Positions 63,034 through 64,000 of a stretch of DNA of 64,000 nucleotides are shown here, one piece after another. How positions within the stretch are numbered: the stretch's first letter is position 1; each line of letters begins with the position of its first letter. The notes beneath the pieces were generated by a model. That model had not been told where the DNA came from and searched no databases. It saw only the letters and a list, made by a program, of their open reading frames with translations. The position numbers were made by a program, and so were the translations under genes. This DNA is from Pseudomonas sp. LP_7_YM (lineage in GTDB: Bacteria; Pseudomonadota; Gammaproteobacteria; Pseudomonadales; Pseudomonadaceae). The stretch covers positions 930,001 to 994,000 of the forward strand of contig NZ_SOCT01000001.1 of assembly GCF_004364435.1 (NCBI RefSeq), in the 5' to 3' direction.

Positions 63034-63999
63034 TTATCCAAGTTCGACATCGCCGGCGTCGGTGGTTCTGTCACGCCGCCGCACATGATTGGCGTACTGC
63101 GCACGCAATGCCGCACCGGTGGTCACCACCACATTGTTGACACCGTGGGCAGCCGACTGCGCTACGGCCCTGGCGCCCTCCACGGTTTTGCTGCCGACTG
63201 CGGTCGCCGTTTGTGCTGCGACCCGCGCCCCTGCTGCAGTCTTGTTGCCTGCAACCACCGCCGCGTGCGCTGTCGCCTTGGCGCCTTCTACGGTCTTGTC
63301 ACCGACGAATGTCGCCGAGCTCGACGCTGCGTCCTTCACTGTTTTCTGCAGAAAGTCTTCCGCAGCGCGGGTCGCCGGGTCGGTCACCACACTGGCGGTG
63401 GTCCAGCCAGCGAACACCGCTGCCGAGGCAGCAGTGTTGGTCAACTGGCTGACGGCACTCTTGGCATAGGGGTTGGTGAGATTTTTGGTCGCCAATTCCT
63501 GTAGCTTGCCCACACCGGCAAAGCCTCCGGCCAGCGCCAGGCCGTTCTGGGTCAGGCTGGTGGCCGAGAACAGACTGCGCACCGCTTTGCTGCTGTCGGT
63601 CAGGATGTCCAGCGGCATGCCGGCCACGCGCTTGCCGGCATTAAGTGCAGCGCTCGAATAAGTGGCGTTCTTGATGGCTTTGTAAGCATCGAGCCATTCG
63701 GTTTCGTCGTCCAGCGGTTTGGCCTCAGCGTCTTTGCGGCCGAACACATAGGCACCACCGCGCAAGTGATCGCGGTTCTCGGTAGTTTGCAGGCGGTTGC
63801 CGAAAATCGCATTGGCGCCCAACCCACCGAGCGTTGCGATAGAGGTATCGACCGCCGCCTGAGTCTTTGGACTTCCAGCCAGCGCCGTGCCCGCCACTGT
63901 GCGCACCGCGTTACGCGCGGTATAGCCCTGGATCGCTCCACCCATATCGACGCTCTGCTGAACAAGGCCCGGGGCGTGGCGTTTTTGCGACGCAGCCAT
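63034..63999 (-). CDS. C-terminal part of a large effector-like protein (5' end beyond window)
   Basis: The frame is open to the window edge, so Met at 63999 is probably internal. The 321 visible residues are Ala/Gly/Thr-rich with hydrophobic segments (IATLGGLGANAIFG, NGLALAGGFAGVGKL, AASAAVFAGWTTASVV). From about residue 228 there are at least three tandem units of about 18-19 residues built on VG-x-KT-x-EGA-x-x-x-A. Composition and lack of enzymatic motifs recall C-terminal regions of large P. syringae type III effectors, but I cannot name a family. It could also be another secreted or phage-like protein. Confidence 0.5.
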   Translation of the reverse strand: MAASQKRHAPGLVQQSVDMGGAIQGYTARNAVRTVAGTALAGSPKTQAAVDTSIATLGGLGANAIFGNRLQTTENRDHLRGGAYVFGRKDAEAKPLDDETEWLDAYKAIKNATYSSAALNAGKRVAGMPLDILTDSSKAVRSLFSATSLTQNGLALAGGFAGVGKLQELATKNLTNPYAKSAVSQLTNTAASAAVFAGWTTASVVTDPATRAAEDFLQKTVKDAASSSATFVGDKTVEGAKATAHAAVVAGNKTAAGARVAAQTATAVGSKTVEGARAVAQSAAHGVNNVVVTTGAALRAQYANHVRRRDRTTDAGDVELG

Positions 64000-64000
64000 G

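Noticed and set aside
1..64000. CRISPR arrays, tRNA or rRNA genes, complete insertion sequences
   Set aside because: No regularly spaced direct repeats, no cloverleaf with a CCA-type end and no transposase text were found on either strand.

Overview
This is a GC-rich, gene-dense bacterial chromosome segment that looks like Pseudomonas, most likely the P. syringae complex. The basis is a PrrF-type iron-stress RNA with a Fur-like box, a bphO/bphP locus, a pca cluster led by pcaQ, uvsE, REP-type palindromes with the usual Pseudomonas core, and at the right edge a protein resembling the C-terminal part of a large effector. The genus is well supported. The species group is inference. I see no tRNA, rRNA, CRISPR array, intact insertion sequence or prophage.

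Layout. 0-5 kb: the C-terminus of a biotin-dependent acyl-CoA carboxylase, then a fused indolepyruvate ferredoxin oxidoreductase divergent from an Lrp-type regulator. 5-6 kb: an iron island with a prrF gene and a small gene joining a sigma region-4 domain to a FecR N-terminal domain. 6-13.4 kb: cytosolic M14 carboxypeptidase, cytochrome b561 plus anchored catalase-like protein, two decaying pseudogenes, a TetR regulator, an LRR-protein kinase and a YebC protein. 13.7-19.7 kb: orphan VgrG, a three-gene beta-oxidation set (SDR, thiolase, enoyl-CoA hydratase) and a DHA2 exporter. 19.9-30.8 kb: a catabolic block that would take shikimate-type compounds through 3-dehydroshikimate to protocatechuate and into the beta-ketoadipate route (dehydrogenase, TetR, QuiC, MFS importer, pcaHGBC, pcaQ), interrupted by a DMT transporter. 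30.8-36.2 kb: a gutted bacteriophytochrome next to an apparently intact bphO, gapN-like dehydrogenase, GGDEF fragment, uvsE and msrA. 36.5-49.3 kb: a flavin monooxygenase, an XRE-cupin regulator, an extraordinary Met/Cys-rich protein, a sulfonate-type binding protein and two polar amino-acid-type ABC transporters. 49.4-59.5 kb: exporters and transporters, a GntR-controlled aminotransferase with an MFS gene, and a TetR-controlled EmrAB-OMF efflux operon. 59.7-64 kb: sad/ptrR, a DHFR-like reductase and the effector-like C-terminus.

The most unusual items are two. The first is the 170-residue protein at 39642-40154 (minus strand). It is 39% methionine with 15 cysteines and contains two diverged copies of a roughly 52-residue module with matching cysteine spacing. 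The second is the iron-associated sigma4/FecR fusion at 5406-5936. Signs of decay are frequent: a prpE remnant, a hypothetical gene with a stop and a frameshift, the phytochrome remnant and the GGDEF fragment. All function assignments come from reading motifs and remembered family features. No database search was run.
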